NCBI GenBank assembly: GCA_949358305.1 | Contig: OX442318.1 | Span: forward strand, 13,250,517-13,314,516 | Length of the DNA stretch: 64,000 bases | Reading direction: 5' to 3' | From: Strigamia acuminata | Lineage: Eukaryota; Arthropoda; Chilopoda; Geophilomorpha; Linotaeniidae | In this document: positions 44,101 to 55,136 of the stretch, piece by piece | How the letters are laid out: each line of letters starts with the position of its first letter | Numbering within the stretch: the stretch's first letter is position 1 | Made by a program: the position numbers and the translations under genes | Notes under the pieces: model-generated | What the model was told of the DNA's origin: nothing | Seen by the model: the letters and a program-made list of their open reading frames with translations, nothing else | Databases searched by the model: none

Positions 44101-46175
44101 TTTGCCACAAATTCACGGCAAATACGTCCCAAACTTGCCGCAAATTCGCCCCAAACTTGCCGCAAATTCGCCCCAAACTTGCCGCAAATTCGCCCCAAAC
44201 TTGCCGCAAATTCGCCGCAAATTCGCCGCAAATTCGCCGCAAATTCGCCGCAAATTTGCAGCAAATTCGCCCCAAACTTGCCGCAAATGCGCCCCAAATT
44301 CATCGCAAATTTGCCACAAATTCGCCCCAAATACGTCCCAAACTTGCCGCAAATTCGTCCCAAATTCGCCGCAAATTCAAAGTAAACTTGCCCTAAATTC
44401 ACAGCAAATATTCCGCAAATTCACAGCAAATTTTCCGCAAATTCACGATAAATTTGCCAGAAAATCACGGCAAATACACAGCAAAGTTGTGCAAATTCAC
44501 GACTATTTGCCAATAATAATTGTAATTAACCTTTGAAAAAATCAAAATTATTACATTAAATTTTTTTTATTAAAATCTATTTTTTTTTATCACAACTGAA
44601 AAATCAAAATTCTGGCCAAAAGTTTATTCTGAATAGCATTTATTTATTTTTTAAATAAAAAACACTTGACCCCTTTAATACCCACAACCCCTTTTAATTC
44701 CAAGAAAGGATTAAGTTGGAACCCCTTTTATGCACTACTTTCTAGTGTGTGATAATATTGTAGGTGATTTGGTTTTAGTAATCAGCGCCATCTATTGACC
44801 AAAACATGTCAAAATAATAAGGTAGGCTAGCCCCTTAAGCCACCCGAGACCATTCATCTTCGACTGTCGAGGCGGGAGGGAATTGTACGAAGCGAAAATG
44901 TCATTGCACACATCTTTTGAATATTGGCTCGGCTCCAATTTGTTTCAATTATCATGATTCATGGTATTAATTACGACCTGTGGAAATTGCTGTACGATTT
45001 CATTTGCATTTAGATCTCAAAAGCGATTTATTGCGCACGACGAATGCATTTTTTTGTGTCCGCCATTTTTTTTTTTCGTCGTTGAACTCGATTCGGTCGA
45101 AATTAAAGTTGAAAAACAAAAGGATTTGAAAGTGGGAATATCACGCTAGAAATGCACGCATTCGCTGCGAATCGGGTTAATTCTTGAATCGGATATTTTA
45201 ATCCCGTTCTAATTAAGTTTTAACTTTCAAACTGTCTGTCGCCCACATTACCCAGACCGGTCGTTAAACTTGTCGTTTTTATAGTCAATCAGTTATTTGT
45301 TTATTATTAGACCAATCCCCTGTCTGCAAATTAGCGTCAGGACTGGCCCCAGCTTAAATAAACACGGGGGATCGTTCTGCCGAAACCCAATCTGAAATTA
45401 CGATGTTTACAAATGGCCGTTTTCAATCCACCTCGATTTCTAATTACAATCCCTCGAATCCATATTTTTTTCAACCCATCCGACTGCTTTACATTACGAA
45501 ATAAAAAGATAAATATTTAATCCAGCGAAAGAAATAAAAAATACAAATGGAAAACATCTGATGTCGCAGTGCGAACAATTTTTTGCGCGCCTTAATGATT
45601 AATGCGCCGAGACGTTGAGTCATGGAATCCCCAGGAAGCTGCGAACTGCAGTTTGAACTTTTAAAATAAATGTTTACTCATAGGAAATGCAATAAAAATT
45701 ATTTCTATTTGTTTTTCCAATTTTTAATTTGTTTATTTATTCAGTGGTATGTCAACAAGAAGTGATCAAACACCCCGAGTACACGGAAGTGAATCCGGGC
45801 GATACGGCGCTGCTGGAGTGCGGCATAGCGAACAAGAAAGGACAGTGCGGATGGCAGAAGGATCGACGAATTCAGGTTTTGTTCGAGCTTGAGAGGTTTT
45901 TGAGTCGTGTTGGATTTATTTGTTTCTATTTAGACGTTTATTGGGACGAGTAAGTATGCGTGGAATGGAAACAGGGAGAAGGGAGACTGCAGTATTCTCA
46001 TTCTTAACGCGAGTGTGGAGAGAGACGACGGCGATTGGGAATGTCAAGTCGGTGCGTCAACGTTGGAGTTGGATGATCCACGCACTTCGCACGCTGCGAG
46101 GTTGTTAGTTCGAGGTATTTTGGGTATTTTCTGATATATGATATTTTTGCCAAGTTGAGGAAGATTGAGTATCGG

Positions 46176-46207
<32 letters not shown>

Positions 46208-49200
46208 AAAAAAATGAAGAATTATTGCGAGTTTTGAATTTTTTTGTGGTGAAACGTCAGCTGGAGATGTTTTAAGTGATAAAATTGGATTAAATGTTGA
46301 AAGTTGTTTTCATTCATAGGGTTTTATTGTTTTAAAGGTGTACATGTGGCGGAAAAATTGTTTTTTGTTTCTTCAGATTACGCAATTTAATTATTTTATT
46401 GTGCTTGGGATAAAAAATTATTTTAATTAAAAATATTTTAAGTTTTTGTTTCTGGTTTCAAACTACGCAATTTAATACGTTTATCACATAAAGGAAAAAA
46501 TAATTTGTGAACATATTAAAAGTCGCGGTTTAAAATTGCAAACGCAATATTTTGTCACGACCTATTGTCGAGGGCGACCTTTAATTGAAATTGTATACAG
46601 TGCCGGTTTGTACAGCGACAGTTTTCAAGCGTCATTGAGTTAATTTTGTCTACATATTATTCATAATTACTATATTTCACTGGTACACTATCGGTAAAAT
46701 GAACTTCTTTTGTGCGTTAACGGTTAGGTGAATGGGATAACTTTAAAATATCACGTAAAAACTTAATTTTTTGAGACAAATTCAAACCTCTCAAATTTTC
46801 CAAAAAAATTCACATTTTAATTTCTATTAAAAAAAATAATTCAAAAACACTAGGGGCATTCAATAACTCATAAACGGTCGTTTAAATCTGTTTGCCTAGT
46901 AGGCGCATTCGAAAAGCCATTAAAACGAGTGTAAATGTGTTTACACTCGTTTTCACACGACATTTACACGAATTAATTCGTGTAAATATCGTGTAAATTG
47001 GTTAAACGGAAAAGACCTGTACGCCACGTTTACGTTTAAATCTTCGTTCAACGAGTTTTCTCGTTCAAATCGGGTCTTGCTGGCAGCCATCTTGGATTTT
47101 CGTTAGATCGGTTGGAACGATTTCGATCGTAAGAACAATTTCGTAGCAGTTATTAGCGGCATTCTTGCGATCGAATGCGGCCGATGTTCGGCCTCGAATA
47201 ATAGCTGTGGCAAATTGAAATAAGAGCCGGTGAAATTAGTTTCAGAAAGATCAGGAGACTGACGCTACTGTATTTTTTAATTCAGTATTTTTGTTGTTTC
47301 TAAATACTAATTATTCTGATATTTTGTAATAAAATTATTATTACAAAATTGTATTTGTATTTTTTAGTCGCGCCATTGGATCCCATTATCGAGTATCAGT
47401 CGAGTTCGGTGTTTGATGGAGGCAACATAACGGTTGTGGCGCACAGAAATGCATCCGTGCAATGTTTATCTCGGCACGGTAGTCCGGCGGGCGTTATCAA
47501 ATGGTACTTGGGATCGGAAGATGTGACAGCCTGGGCCGAGCAGAGGAATAGAACCAATAAGGATTATCCGAAGAAATACGACGCTGTTAGCATTCTTCAG
47601 CTGACGCTGGTCAAGGAACAGAATGGCATTCCGTTGAAATGTGTTGCGTTACACGACGCCTACGAAAGGAAAACGAAACAGATACAAGTCAAAATTGATG
47701 TGCAATGTAAATTACAATTTTTATATAATTTCATATAAAAAAAATTATTTTAGATGCAAAAAATAGTCAAAATTGTGCTATTTTCAGTCAAAATTTTGCG
47801 ATTTTTGGTCAAAATTTTGCTATTTTTAATCAAAATTTTGCTATTTTTGGTCAAACTTTTGATACTTTTAGTCAAAATTTTGCTATTTTTAGTCAAAATT
47901 TTGCTATTTTTAGTCAAAATTTTGCTATTTTTAGTCAAAATTTTGATACTTTTAGCCAAATTTTGCTATTTTTAATCAAAATTTTGCTATTTTTAGTCAA
48001 AATTTTGCTATTTTTAGTCAAAATCTTTCAGTTTTTAATCAAAATCTTTCAGTTTTTAATCAAAATCTTTCAGTTTTTAATCAAAATCTTTCAGTTTTTA
48101 ATAAAAAAAAATTTCAGTTTTTATTAGAAATTTTTTTTTACTTTTTAGTGAAAAATGTTGCTAATTTTAGTTAGCAAATCTGATTTTTTTTTTAATTTAA
48201 ATTTTATTTGTTTTAAAATTTCAGATTTACCAGTTGTCACGCTAGAAAAAACACCAACAGAAGACGTCGAAGACGGCAAAGATTCAGTTCAACTGATTTG
48301 CAACGTCGATGCGAACCCAGAAGCGTTCGTAATCTGGAAAAAAGATGGCCGAGATTTATCAGTCGACAACGACCTAACCTTCAACCCAATTCGTAAAGAA
48401 GACGGGGGATTGTATACGTGCCAGGGTTCGAACAATTTAGGCTCAAGTGAACCTGCCAGCGTCCACTTGGACATTAAATGTACAAAATAATAATTTTTTA
48501 AATTTATTTAAAATTAATTGTGACATTTTATTTGAAACAGATTCACCGACCAATGTTCGCGTCTTGCCTGGTGGAACTCAAGCCAAAGTTTACAACCAGA
48601 CGTCTCTAATTTGCATGGCCGACGGAAATCCAGCGCCGCGGTTCATCTGGCTGTTCAGCGCCAGCGGAGTGCCGTCGGATGCTCAAATTAAGGGCGTCGA
48701 AGCCACTTTGCACATAGATAACGTCACGTACGATGCTCAGGGAACCTATGTATGCATGGCAGCTAATTCTATCAAGGGCGAGGAACGAACCGAGCAATCG
48801 GAGGAAGTCAAAATCGACGTTTTTGGTGAGAAAATGTGAAAATTATTGACCAAAGAGCACCAAAACACTCGAAATAATTGGTTATAATGACAAAAAAGAG
48901 AAATTATTAGCAAAAATGAGTGAAAAAAGAGAAATTTTTGGCAAAATGTGTGAAAAAAGAGAAATTATTGGCAAAAATTGTTGAAAAAAGAGAAATTATT
49001 GGCAAAAATGAGTGAAAAAAGAGAAATTATTGGCAAAAATAAGTGAAAAGAGAGAAATTATTGGCAAAAATGTGTGAAAAAAGAGAAATTATTGGCAAAA
49101 ATTGTTAAAAAAAGAGAAATTATTGGCAAAAATTGTTGAAAAAAGAGAAATTATTGGCAAAAATGAGTGAAAAAGGAGAAATTATTGGCAAAAATGAGTG

Positions 49201-52200
49201 AAAAAGTAGAAATTATTGGCAAAAATAAGTGAAAAAAGGTTTATTTTATGGGTTAAAAGGTGTAAAAGTAAATTTTGTTTTTGTTTGGTTTTGTTCAGGA
49301 ATACCGCAAATTCTATCAAGTGCCACGTCACGAAGTTCCTTACAGGTGGAGAAAGGCGAGGACGCCATTTTGGAGGTTCCGTTTTGTTCGGACCCGCCGC
49401 CCAAATTGATTCTTTGGGAATGGGGCGAGGATTTGAGGTTGCAGCTGCAGGTCGGAGAGGGCAGGGGGAAGTTTATTGCCGAGCAATTGTCTTCGTCTGT
49501 GAGTTTTTCATTTATTGCTTATTTATTTCTTTTGGTTAATTGTTTTGTTTGTTTTGAAGTCTTTGCAACCGACGGATTGTTACGATGCGCGTCTGGTTGT
49601 GCAGAAAGCGGATCTAGGAGATGCTCGCTCCTATTTGTTAACGGTGGAAAACGAAAGAGGACGCGATTCGACGGTGGTTTCGTTAGCGATAAGTGGTAAG
49701 GAAGACGGAAAAGAACATTTCAACACATAAAAATGCATTTTTTCATTCAAAAAGGACATTTTTCATAAAAAACATATTTTTGCACATAAAAATACATTTT
49801 TTTCATATAAAAAGCACATTCTTACACCTAAAAGTGCTTCTTTTGTGCATGTCAACATAAAGGCACTTTTTTGCATACGAAAATGCAAACTTTTATATTA
49901 TTTTTATTTTTATTTTGGCACTTAAATTTACAATGTTGTATTTTCGCACATCGAAAGCATATTTGTGCATATAACGAGCATTTTTCGTGCATTTCTGATG
50001 ATAAAAAGGCATTTCCTCACATAAAAAAGGCATTTTCGCACATAAAAAATGCATTTTCGCACATAAAAAATGCATTTTCGCACATAAAAAATGCATTTTC
50101 GCACATAAAAAATGCATTTTCGCACATCAAATGCACTTTTCGTGTATATTTCGACATAAAGAGCGCGGTTTTGCACATAAAAATGGACTTTTCATGCATA
50201 TTTCAACATACAAAGTACATTTTTGCACTTAAAAATGTAATTCTGCGAAAAAAAGTGCATTTCTCGTCTAAAAAGTGCATTTTTGGTGTCTGGAAATGGA
50301 TGTTTGCTAACAAATGCAACGAAACTAATACTTTCTATTCAATTTACAGAACCCGTATCCATGTCGACTGTAATAGGTCTCGTAATCGGTTGCCTGATTG
50401 TCCTGGTCATCGTCGTACTTATCATTTTATACGCCTTCCGCGCCGAAAAATGGTGTTTCCGAAGTAAGTACTCCCTAAATCTCACCTAAAACTCCCTAAA
50501 CCACAGTTTAAAAATTTTAAAAAAAAATTTAAAAAACGACACACCTTCCGGTTTTCTGGCCAAATTTTGGTTTAGCGACTGAAATTGATCCAGTTTTGTT
50601 GTTGTTTTTCTTTTTCTTTCTCTGTTTGTTTCTCTGTGCGTGTTTGCTCGGTGCTCGCAGTGCAAGCGCTGCCTTACTGGCTCTCGCCGTTGCCCATGTA
50701 CGTGACGACGCGGGCGGGAAGGAAGTTTGACTTTGACGCGCCACGGCCCGGCTCGCCCACCGCATCCCACGGCTTAACGCACGGGAGCCCGGGCAGCTCT
50801 GTAGACGCAAGAAAACTAGACTTATGTTAATTTGTTGACCGAAATTGATTGTTGTGCCTTGGAATAGTGAAATATTGAGATTTTCTTTTTTTATTTGTTT
50901 TATTCTTGTTTTTTGAGGTTTTAAGCTCAAATAAACAGTGCCTTGTGTGTGGCGGTGGTTGCTCAATTCGATTGCAGGGCTGGATCGGTTTAATGTGCCA
51001 ACACTTGACTCATGCACACGGGGACACTGGGGTGGGTGGTGGGTGGTGGGTGGTGGCAGTGAGCCGGGCGAAGGTGGGGATATGGTGCCAAAGGTGGATT
51101 CTTTTAATTTAAAATTCATATTTAGACGCAAAAATGGAGTTTTCGGACTGTACAACGCATTTTTAATTCAAAATGTGGGCACTACGTGTGAAGAAATGCA
51201 TTTTTAGAGGCTAGATGTGCTTTTTAGATGTAAAAAAAATTACAAAACTGCATTATTTTAGACCCAAGAAGGGATCTGTGTAATACAAAAATGGATTTTA
51301 AATTGAAATTAATGAAGAAATTCACTTTTAGAGGCGTACAATTGATTTTTAGATGCAAAAATTGATCTAGAATGTATTAATTTAGGCATGAAAACTTAAA
51401 AATGCATTATTTTAGACCCAAAAATGAACGGTTTTAATTGGGAAATTCATTTTGAATTCAAATTAGGTGAAGAGATTCACTTTTAGATTCATAAAAGTGG
51501 TTTTCAGATGCAAAAGTAGACACTGCATTTGGCACAAAAATGAACCTTTCTACAAAAATGCATTATTTTAGACACAAAACCTTTTTGTCGTCCCAATCCT
51601 CCTACATCTTGCACTGGCCCGTAAAACTGAGCATGCTCAGACCATAAATATACAAGCAGCAACTTCCACACTGCCTGACGGCAATGCTGAAGTGCGAGCA
51701 ACTGCTTTCGAAAAGCCGTTTAGTCTTGTTTATCTAATGATTTAAATCGGTCGAAATGCATATTTTAGACACAACAAACGTTGTTCAAGGCTGTTTAAAT
51801 GCAATAAACCTAGAAACGTGTTTAAAACTGCACTTTAACTCGTCGGAATAAGCCGACCGGGTCAAACGAATACGAAATTGTTGTGTAAAGTAAGTTTCTA
51901 TAAATACGAACGAGTTAGAAAGGAGTGTACAAGGTGGAAAAATTGGTCCATCTTAATTAAAGAAAACATTTTAAATTGGTTGCGCAATATTTGGCGCGTA
52001 AATTTGTAAGAAAAAGGCGAATTGAAAATTTTCGATTCTGAACTAGTCGCTTCGTAACAAAAGGAAAAATTCTTCTTTCCTTTCGCAAATTGAACGCACC
52101 TATTGTGAACACGGGTGTTCGTACGCATTCTGATTGACTTTTCGAAAGCATGACTTGGGAATTGTACGTTAGGGCTTCAATGCAACACATTCTACAATCC

Positions 52201-52688
52201 TTGATCCGGCCCTATCGATTTGTAACATTTCAATTTACATTTAAAATCGTGAATTGTACATAGAAAAGAAATTTATGCAATTGGCATTTTGGCTGAATAA
52301 ATAAATTAATAAATATATATATATGTAAATATACATAAATATACATATGAGATAAATTGTAAATTGAGTTTTGCCTTAAGAGTTGAATTACTTGATTAGA
52401 AAAAAGTGTTAGTTTTCTACTAATGGATTTTTGGAAATTTGATTAGTTGAATGAATTCTGTAAATGATGTATATTTTAGAAACTTGATATATTAATATAC
52501 ACATGAATTTGAAGGGTTGTCTGCTTTGAAAAATTTGGGTTTTAAAAATAGTAATAATGATCAGAATAATAAAAATTCCTCTTTTTTCTTGATTTCTCAT
52601 TCTTGTCTCATCTGTTCGGTTTTCTAATTTAAAATGCTTCCATGGTAAGTTGTGTGTTTATTGTTAATGCATAGAAAAATACAATTTT

Positions 52689-52719
<31 letters not shown>

Positions 52720-53813
52720 AGTTTTTATTAAAATAATTTTTTTTTTAATATACTTACAGAAGATGGTGGCTATAAGTCGAATAAGAGAGATGGGTAAGAC
52801 ATTAGAGATTTTTTTTTTTTGTTATTTCATGTTTTGTTTGTTAATTTGTGAAGGCTGGAAGCAATTCGGAATCGTCTTCGACCAAGTCTTGGGTCTCGAG
52901 CAGGGGCGATCCCGCCCGATGCCTTATATACGCTGCCGCCGAAGCGATCGTCCAATTCAGAAGAAAACAATAGCCAACAAGTAAGTTGGTAAAACAGTTG
53001 AAAATAATCTGAAAAACAAGACAAAAATAATCTAAAAAACATAAAAGAAATCGGAAAAAAGTTGAAAGAGCGGCAAATTCTGCACAGGAAACATATTTTA
53101 AATATTCTAATCGGTTCATTTTTCATATTTTTGGTTTTTTTATGTGTCGAATTCAAATTCCCCACTAAATTTGCAAAATTTACAATCGTAAAAAAAAACG
53201 TACTTTTTTTTTACCGAATCAAAATAAAAAATACACAAGCTTGTGCAGAATGCAATTTCCAATCGAATGAGCCTAGTTTCAGATTTTTAAATCCTTTTTT
53301 AGTACCGAAAACATCAAAATTCGTATCGGGCAAACATTTTGTCATCCATTAAAGGACATGGGTTCCGCCAGGTGGCGCTTTGATTTGCTTATATTTTGCC
53401 GTAAATCAGCATTTTATTTTGTTTTTCCAGTCCACAACGCTTAAAAATGAGTCTCTTTTTTATTTTATTTTTTTAAAATGTTAGGAATGACCTGTTCCAT
53501 GGCCTAACAAAGCCAAAATTTTAATTTTTTTTTATGCTTAATTTATTTTTGGAAAATTGCACAAACCAGAAGTTGAAACACACACACACACACACACACA
53601 CAAACATTATAGTCAAGTTAAATAAAAGCTTTTAAAAAACAAGAAAAGACGCTGAAATTGTACCAAATTGTCTCATTTCAGAACGATCACAATGAGAACA
53701 AAAGTTCGACGCGAGAAGTCGATTACACCGAAGTGGAAGTGCCAAAAATTGAAACCCGTGTATCAAACTCGCAAGACTATCGGCCCCAGCCGCACGAAGT
53801 CGCCGACATATGA
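35139..53813 (+). CDS. kirre: Kirre/roughest-type immunoglobulin cell-adhesion receptor
   Basis: Exons 35139-35181, 45745-45875, 45934-46114, 47368-47706, 48225-48479, 48541-48825, 49299-49498, 49560-49695, 50350-50463, 52760-52793, 52854-52980, 53682-53813 give 658 residues, every junction in phase. Exon 1 encodes a signal peptide completed by exon 2 ('MYRILGIACFVIAQVVC'). Five Ig domains follow: Ig1 (exons 2-3, 'WECQVGAS'), Ig2 (exon 4, 'VQCLSRHGSPAGVIKWYLG'), Ig3 (exon 5, 'GLYTCQGSNNLG'), Ig4 (exon 6, 'GTYVCMAANSIKG') and Ig5 (exons 7-8, 'SYLLTVENERGRDS'). A transmembrane helix lies at about 528-553, then a cytoplasmic tail with 'VDYTEVEVP'. Five Ig domains plus TM match the irre module protein Kirre/Rst (KIRREL), a partner of nephrin-like proteins in myoblast fusion and cell recognition. 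The last three exons are short and unconserved, but their phases fit. Intron 1 is 10.6 kb and contains a 7-kb transposon. Confidence 0.92.
35940..36480. repeat. Two 20-bp arrays in opposite orientation
   Basis: TGATTTGTGTTGATTTTTGA is tandem in about seven copies at 35985-36120. Its reverse complement (CATCAAAAATCAACACAAAT) runs for about 12 copies at 36230-36465. Beside each array lies a direct repeat of about 70 bp starting TTCAAGATGGCCG (35770, 36138). Confidence 0.88.
38375..43494 (+). CDS. Mutator-like transposase fused to a YqaJ-type nuclease
   Basis: Exons 38375-38481, 40628-40933, 40992-41511 and 41575-43494 join in phase to 950 residues. Exon 1 is a short basic segment ('MSKRKSTKARIWQSARRKKR'). 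Exon 2 is acidic and Ser-rich. Exons 3-4 hold a Mutator-like transposase region with candidate catalytic Asp in 'VIADGSW' (D293) and in 'LIGDGDSS' (D387 or D389), plus the 'RNKYCSTC' and 'CRNHILRNYCNK' motifs. The C-terminal part is YqaJ-like (lambda-exonuclease fold): 'RLTASVYGKI', 'SPDAI' (D774), 'EVKCP' (E784, K786) and 'YYYQIQGQLH'. The tail is Lys/Glu/Asn-rich. The third intron (63 nt) is open except for its hydrophobic translation and is removed here because splicing restores 'SSGVAIIMGARTKK'. Intron 1 is 2.1 kb of satellite-like repeats. The nuclease may process ends during transposition, which is inference. Confidence 0.87.
38600..40560. repeat. 5' sub-terminal repeat arrays of the transposon
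   Basis: Three blocks are visible. 38640-38880 has TTTCTTTGGCAATCACTTCG and GTCGGCCGTACGTTTTCGA repeats. 39160-39480 has units of about 22 bp: GGGGAATTTGTTTGAGATTGGC and GGCAAATTTGACACGTTTTTGA. 39880-40560 has units of about 22 bp around GATTTTGGGCCAG.TTTGGTGC. They fill intron 1 of the transposase gene. Confidence 0.88.
43690..44510. repeat. 3' sub-terminal repeat arrays of the transposon
   Basis: Units of 11 and 22 bp (CAAATTCGCCG, CCCCAAACTTGCCGCAAATT) are repeated about 30-60 times. A segment with CAACTTCTTGCC..GGGCAAGAAGTTTCCC at 43700 is the reverse complement of one at about 40250-40305, so the two arrays are inverted relative to each other. Confidence 0.88.
44839..45744. other. Remainder of kirre intron 1
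   Basis: AT-rich DNA without recognisable genes or repeats, ending in the T-rich tract before exon 2. Confidence 0.5.
47755..48180. repeat. 21-bp tandem array (kirre intron 4)
   Basis: About 13 copies of TTTTGCTATTTTTAGTCAAA plus one A, then variants with TTTCAGTTTTTAATCAAAATC. TTTCAG within the variants resembles a 3' splice site. Confidence 0.88.
48870..49245. repeat. 31-bp tandem array (kirre intron 6)
   Basis: About 12 copies of a 31-bp unit starting GAAATTATTGGCAAAAATGA and ending GTGAAAAAAGA. Confidence 0.88.
49735..50285. repeat. 21-bp tandem array (kirre intron 8)
   Basis: CACATAAAAAATGCATTTTC plus one G is repeated. Copies are nearly perfect at 50028-50125 and degenerate on both sides. 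Confidence 0.88.
50661..50830 (+). CDS. kirre: Alternative terminal exon of the kirre-like gene
   Basis: After the transmembrane exon (ending 50463, phase 1) an acceptor at 50660 (CTCGCAG) opens a phase-compatible exon that adds 57 codons including the stop. The tail starts 'MQALPYWLSPLP', continues 'RKFDFDAPRPGSPTASHG' and ends 'ARKLDLC'. Its composition is GC-rich and coding-like, unlike the surrounding intron. Used instead of the exons at 52760-53813 it would give a 617-residue isoform without the VDYTEVEV tail. Poly(A)-like signal AATAAA lies near 50930. Confidence 0.7.
50831..52759. other. Kirre intron 9, distal part
   Basis: Mostly AT-rich DNA with scattered TTAGACGCAAAAATG-like words. 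A GGTGGGTGGT simple repeat lies at 51030-51060. If the alternative terminal exon is used, the proximal part is its 3' UTR. No further exon is convincing, although an ATG..GTAAGT segment at 52633 could be an alternative first exon. Confidence 0.4.
53577..53603. repeat. (AC)n microsatellite
   Basis: Thirteen uninterrupted AC dinucleotides in the last intron of the kirre-like gene. Confidence 0.95.
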
Positions 53814-55136
53814 ACATACTCTGTCAAAAACTCTTAACATGCAACGGTCACAAGTTTCATCTTAAAAAGAGAATGAAAAAATTGAGAAAAATATTTATCC
53901 GCTACGTTTAACGGCGGTGCTCATCGTGAACATTTATTGTGTCGTCTGTCGTATCGTGGATTCGTGTGTTTTTAACAATGTACTCCTTCGTGTCTAGATC
54001 TGAGTGGTGACTAGTGTGTTGATTAGTCTTCCTTAATAATCAGCAAATAATTAAATATACATTTAAAATGATTGCTCACTACGAAATTTAAAACTACTCC
54101 GTACTTTTCTACGACTTTTTTTTCCTTTTCTACTTAGATTTTTAAACAAAAATGTTTATTTTATTTTTTAAAAGAAAATATAAATGTAATTTTTGATACA
54201 ACTTAAATAAAGGTCAATTTTTTTCATGTATTTCGTGCCATTTTATATAATTTTTGCGCATTTTTGTGGTTTTAACGCTGTGTTGATGCGGATACTGTGA
54301 TTAGTGATCGTCAGACGACTCTTCAGAGATTTTTCATGTAGTTTTGTGAAATGCTCGGATGAGGTAAACGTATAGCGGCGCCACTATTGAAAACCTACAA
54401 CTCATGTGACAATCAGCCAATCACAACACTCTGTGTGTTGTAGCTGCGATATGGCAGGAAATTAACTTCACAACTGTACTGGTAGAATTTTTTTAATTTC
54501 GAATTAAGCAAGAAAAGAAATAAGTTAAAAAGAAAGACATTTTTCACATAAAAGATGCATTATTTTGTTTTAAAAACCATTTTTGTGCTTAAAAATTTTA
54601 TTTTTTGCTTAAAAATTTTATTTTTTGCTTAAAAATTTTATTTTTTGCTTAAAAATTTTATTTTTTGCTTAAAAATTTTATTTTTTGCCTAAAAATTTTA
54701 TTTTTGTGCCTAAAAATCTTATTTTTGTGCTTAAAAAGTTATACGTATAACACATGGACATACTGTACATGCACCATACATGAAAAGCGTACACAATTTG
54801 TTTACAGTAAAACACAGCATTTTCTGTTTATAAGAAGTAGAAATATACTTGAATGTATCTGTTTTCACCACTTTGTAATTAAAGACATTCTATGGACCTT
54901 GATTTCTACACCAATTCGTGGCACTGGGTTGAGGACTGCTGAATCCTCACTTTTTTATGTTTTTCCAAAGACCGAACATAAATAATTAAGTGCGCTTATC
55001 AATTTATGCGTTACATATCAATAGACATAAAATACATTTTTATTTGTTAAACCTTTTCATTGTTACTATAAAATAAGCAGGATTTGAGAAGAATATTTTT
55101 CTCAAATTTAAATTCTTAATGAATCCAATACAAGTA
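53814..55136. other. Convergent intergenic region (kirre 3' end / copy C 3' end)
   Basis: The first part is probably kirre 3' UTR, with AATAAA near 54206. A 20-bp tandem array (TGCTTAAAAATTTTATTTTT, about seven copies) lies at 54590-54740. No gene is recognised before the copy C stop codon at 55137. Confidence 0.5.
54590..54740. repeat. 20-bp tandem array
   Basis: About seven copies of TGCTTAAAAATTTTATTTTT, degenerating to the right. Confidence 0.85.

Larger units (their letters stand above)
37863..44834 (+). mobile_element. Complete DNA transposon with TTAA duplications (Kolobok-like)
   Basis: Inverted ends GGGGCTAGCCTACC (37863) and GGTAGGCTAGCCCC (to 44834) are flanked by TTAA (37859-37862, 44835-44838). 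Between them is one four-exon transposase gene with no visible lesion and large sub-terminal repeat arrays. TTAA targets are known for Kolobok and piggyBac; the protein is not piggyBac-like, so Kolobok or a related Mutator-type group is inferred. It sits in sense orientation in intron 1 of the kirre-like gene. Confidence 0.88.

Noticed and set aside
43784-44536. Open frame of 250 codons rich in 'ANSPQI' and 'KFA' repeats, with others on both strands
   Set aside because: It is the translation of the 11/22-bp sub-terminal array of the transposon. Several frames are open on both strands because the unit lacks stops.
49871-50467. 198-codon frame with 'HIKNAFS' repeats
   Set aside because: It spans a 21-bp array and only its end overlaps the real transmembrane exon, in another frame.
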